Origin: Dongia deserti
Lineage (GTDB): Bacteria > Pseudomonadota > Alphaproteobacteria > Dongiales > Dongiaceae
Assembly (NCBI RefSeq): GCF_003574735.1
Contig: NZ_QORW01000006.1
Coordinates: forward strand, 262,641-326,640
Direction: 5' to 3'
Length of the DNA stretch: 64,000 nt
In this document: positions 62,675-64,000 of the stretch, in pieces
Layout of the letters: each line of letters starts with the position of its first letter
Numbering within the stretch: the first letter of the stretch is position 1
Translations under genes and position numbers: made by a program
Notes under the pieces: generated by a model
The model's input: the letters and a program-made list of their open reading frames with translations, nothing else
What the model was told of the DNA's origin: nothing
Databases searched by the model: none

Positions 62675-63860
62675 CGACGTGGACTACGAGCAGGCCAAGC
62701 TTCTCTCAACCGATCCGGACGCCAAGGTCCGCCGCACGGTCGCTGAGCAGCCGGATGCCAAGCCGGAGATCCTGTTCTATCTTGCCGATGATGCGGATGC
62801 CGGCGTGCGCTGCGCCGTTGCGGCCAACAAGGCGACTCCGCGCCAGGCCGACCTCATCCTGACGCGCGACGAGGATGATTCTGTGCGCGAGCGGCTGGCG
62901 GCCAAGATCAGTGCGCTGGTGCCGGACATTGCCAACGAAGAGCGCGCGAAGATCCGTGCGCTGAGCAGCAAGGTATTGGAGACGCTGGCGCGCGACCAGG
63001 CGGTGAGGGTGCGCCAGATCGTGGCGGAGGCGCTGCAGGATTCGGTGGATGCGCCGGTCGCCGTGATCCAGAAGCTGGCGCGCGACATCGAGATCCAGGT
63101 CGCCGGCCCGATTCTCGAGCACTCGCCGCTGCTGACCGACGAGGACCTGCTGGAAATCATCGCCGCCGGCCCGATCCGCGGCGCGCTCACCGCCATCGCC
63201 AAGCGCCGGCAAGTGAGTGAGAAGCTGAGCGGCGGCGTGGTCAGCGCGGCGCTGTCCGATCCCGCCGAATCCAACACCGTGCGCCGGTTGCTGCAGAACA
63301 AGAGCGCGCAGATCCGAGAGGATACGCTGGATCTGATCCTTGATCAGGCCGGGCGGATCCCGACCTGGCACGAGCCGCTGGTCGAGCGCCCGACCTTGCC
63401 GATGAAGGCGATCAAGCGCCTGGCAGCCTTCGTCAGCCGCAGCCTGCTGGAAGCGCTGCAGCGGCGGCCCGACCTTGACGCCGCCACTGCCAAGGATGTG
63501 GCGAAAGCCGTGCAACGCCGGCTGGAAGCCGAAGGCGCGGCGGCCGAGGCGCCGCCGGTCGGCGAAGACGCAATCGCTGCCGCCATCGGCGCCGGCAAGC
63601 GCGACGCTGTCGCCGCCGCCCTGGCGCGTGACGCCAAGCTGCCGGCCGGCGTGGTCTCCGCCATTCTCGCCTCGAAAAGTGCCAAGGCCGTCACCGCGCT
63701 CGCCTGGCGGGCAAAGCTCTCCATGCGCCAAGCACTGCAGCTGCAACTGCGCATCGCCCACATCCCGCCGACCGCCGCCTTGAACCCACGCGGCGGCAGC
63801 GACTACCCGCTCACCCCGGCGGAAATGGAATGGCAGCTGGGGCTGTTCGGGACTGCGTGA
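62667..63860 (+). CDS. DUF2336 domain protein (HEAT-like repeats)
   Basis: A 397-residue helical repeat protein. Repeated units of the pattern DPDAKVRRTVAEQP, DADAGVRCAVAAN, DEDDSVRERLAAKI and DQAVRVRQIVAEAL (about residues 15-125) are HEAT-like, followed by the DUF2336 core, an Ala/Glu linker near 290 and a C-terminal KLSMRQALQLQLRIAHIP region. DUF2336 proteins are characteristic of alphaproteobacteria and have no settled function. Its ATG precedes the GGDEF stop by 8 bases, so the two are coupled and may act in one signalling path. Confidence 0.85.
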   Translation: MSNDVDYEQAKLLSTDPDAKVRRTVAEQPDAKPEILFYLADDADAGVRCAVAANKATPRQADLILTRDEDDSVRERLAAKISALVPDIANEERAKIRALSSKVLETLARDQAVRVRQIVAEALQDSVDAPVAVIQKLARDIEIQVAGPILEHSPLLTDEDLLEIIAAGPIRGALTAIAKRRQVSEKLSGGVVSAALSDPAESNTVRRLLQNKSAQIREDTLDLILDQAGRIPTWHEPLVERPTLPMKAIKRLAAFVSRSLLEALQRRPDLDAATAKDVAKAVQRRLEAEGAAAEAPPVGEDAIAAAIGAGKRDAVAAALARDAKLPAGVVSAILASKSAKAVTALAWRAKLSMRQALQLQLRIAHIPPTAALNPRGGSDYPLTPAEMEWQLGLFGTA

Positions 63861-63883
63861 TCCGCGTCGAAGCAAGAACGCAC

Positions 63884-64000
63884 TAGAGCACGTTTCCCGA
63901 AGTGTGAATCTGGTGGGGATTCCCAGCTGGGGTGATTTGTGATTCAAGATGCTGACTGGGGTGGAGGCCAGCATCGATGTCACGACCCTATTCACTGGAT
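63884..64000 (+). mobile_element. left end of an IS630-family-like insertion sequence
   Basis: After the DUF2336 stop the sequence changes style: AGAGCACGTTTCCCGAAGTG and a G/T-rich leader (GGTGGGGATTCCCAGCTGGGG) run to an ATG at 63977. A TA at 63884-63885 sits at the apparent boundary, as expected for IS630 elements, which insert at TA. The element runs off the window, so its right end and integrity are unknown. Confidence 0.6.
63977..64000 (+). CDS. N-terminus of an IS630-type transposase (truncated by window edge)
   Basis: The last 24 bases encode MSRPYSLD, which matches the conserved beginning of alphaproteobacterial IS630-family transposases (M[SA]RPYS[ML]DLRERV as I recall it). Only eight codons are inside the window, so the call rests on this short match and on the change in sequence character upstream. 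Confidence 0.55.

Noticed and set aside
1..64000. CRISPR arrays, tRNA or rRNA genes, prophage or defence systems
   Set aside because: No repeat-spacer periodicity, cloverleaf, rRNA core or phage-type gene was seen. The repeats present are isolated hairpin elements.

Overview
The window is GC-rich, densely coded chromosomal DNA from an alphaproteobacterium, most likely a Rhodospirillales-type organism. The evidence is the block order (membrane-anchored c-type cytochrome/hisN diverging from kdsB-pheA, ffs-dnaX-ybaB-recR, def-fmt-truA, dapE-dapD), DUF2336, TauR/Xsc-type sulfonate genes, and many GTG/TTG starts and ATGA stop/start overlaps. No tRNA, rRNA, CRISPR or prophage was seen. One IS630-like element begins at the right edge. 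The assignment to an order is inference.

Layout. 0-8 kb: the 3' end of an unidentified gene, atpC, a diiron ferritin-like protein, a sulfotransferase, a DUF599 membrane protein, a PilZ protein, an ArnT-like glycosyltransferase, an M17 aminopeptidase and a HIT protein. 7.3-14 kb: a yejA-B-E-F-ghrA oligopeptide ABC operon whose binding protein carries an unusual C-terminal membrane anchor. 14-24.5 kb: housekeeping genes (hisN, a diheme cytochrome c with a tandem domain duplication, kdsB, pheA, nudC, the 4.5S SRP RNA, dnaX, ybaB, recR, a DUF4139 protein).

24.7-46.3 kb is the most notable part: an organosulfonate dissimilation region. A tightly overlapping operon xsc-orf70-ackA-tauE/safE lies on the minus strand. 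A MocR/TauR-type regulator diverges from a Pot-type ABC importer with a Tat-exported binding protein, and a second TauE/SafE protein faces the first. After an intervening surface-glycan block (two paralogous GT2 enzymes and an LPLAT-like acyltransferase) comes a plus-strand operon: a class III omega-aminotransferase followed by soeABC, a cytoplasmic sulfite:quinone oxidoreductase. Together these encode uptake, deamination, C-S cleavage, ATP recovery through acetate kinase, sulfite export and sulfite oxidation to sulfate.

46.3-64 kb: NfeD/SPFH pair, rmuC, def-fmt-truA, then a LacI-regulated ABC importer operon ending in a GH63-like cytoplasmic glycosidase, with a perfect 18-bp operator and a -35/-10 promoter. 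It is followed by an unknown membrane protein, dapE, dapD and a HAD nucleotidase on the minus strand, and by a PAS-GAF-GGDEF protein and a DUF2336 protein on the plus strand. About 110-bp double-hairpin intergenic repeats occur at 45.2, 55.2 and 59.5 kb. One supplies the ribosome binding site of soeC and another lies between the binding-protein and permease genes of the ABC operon.
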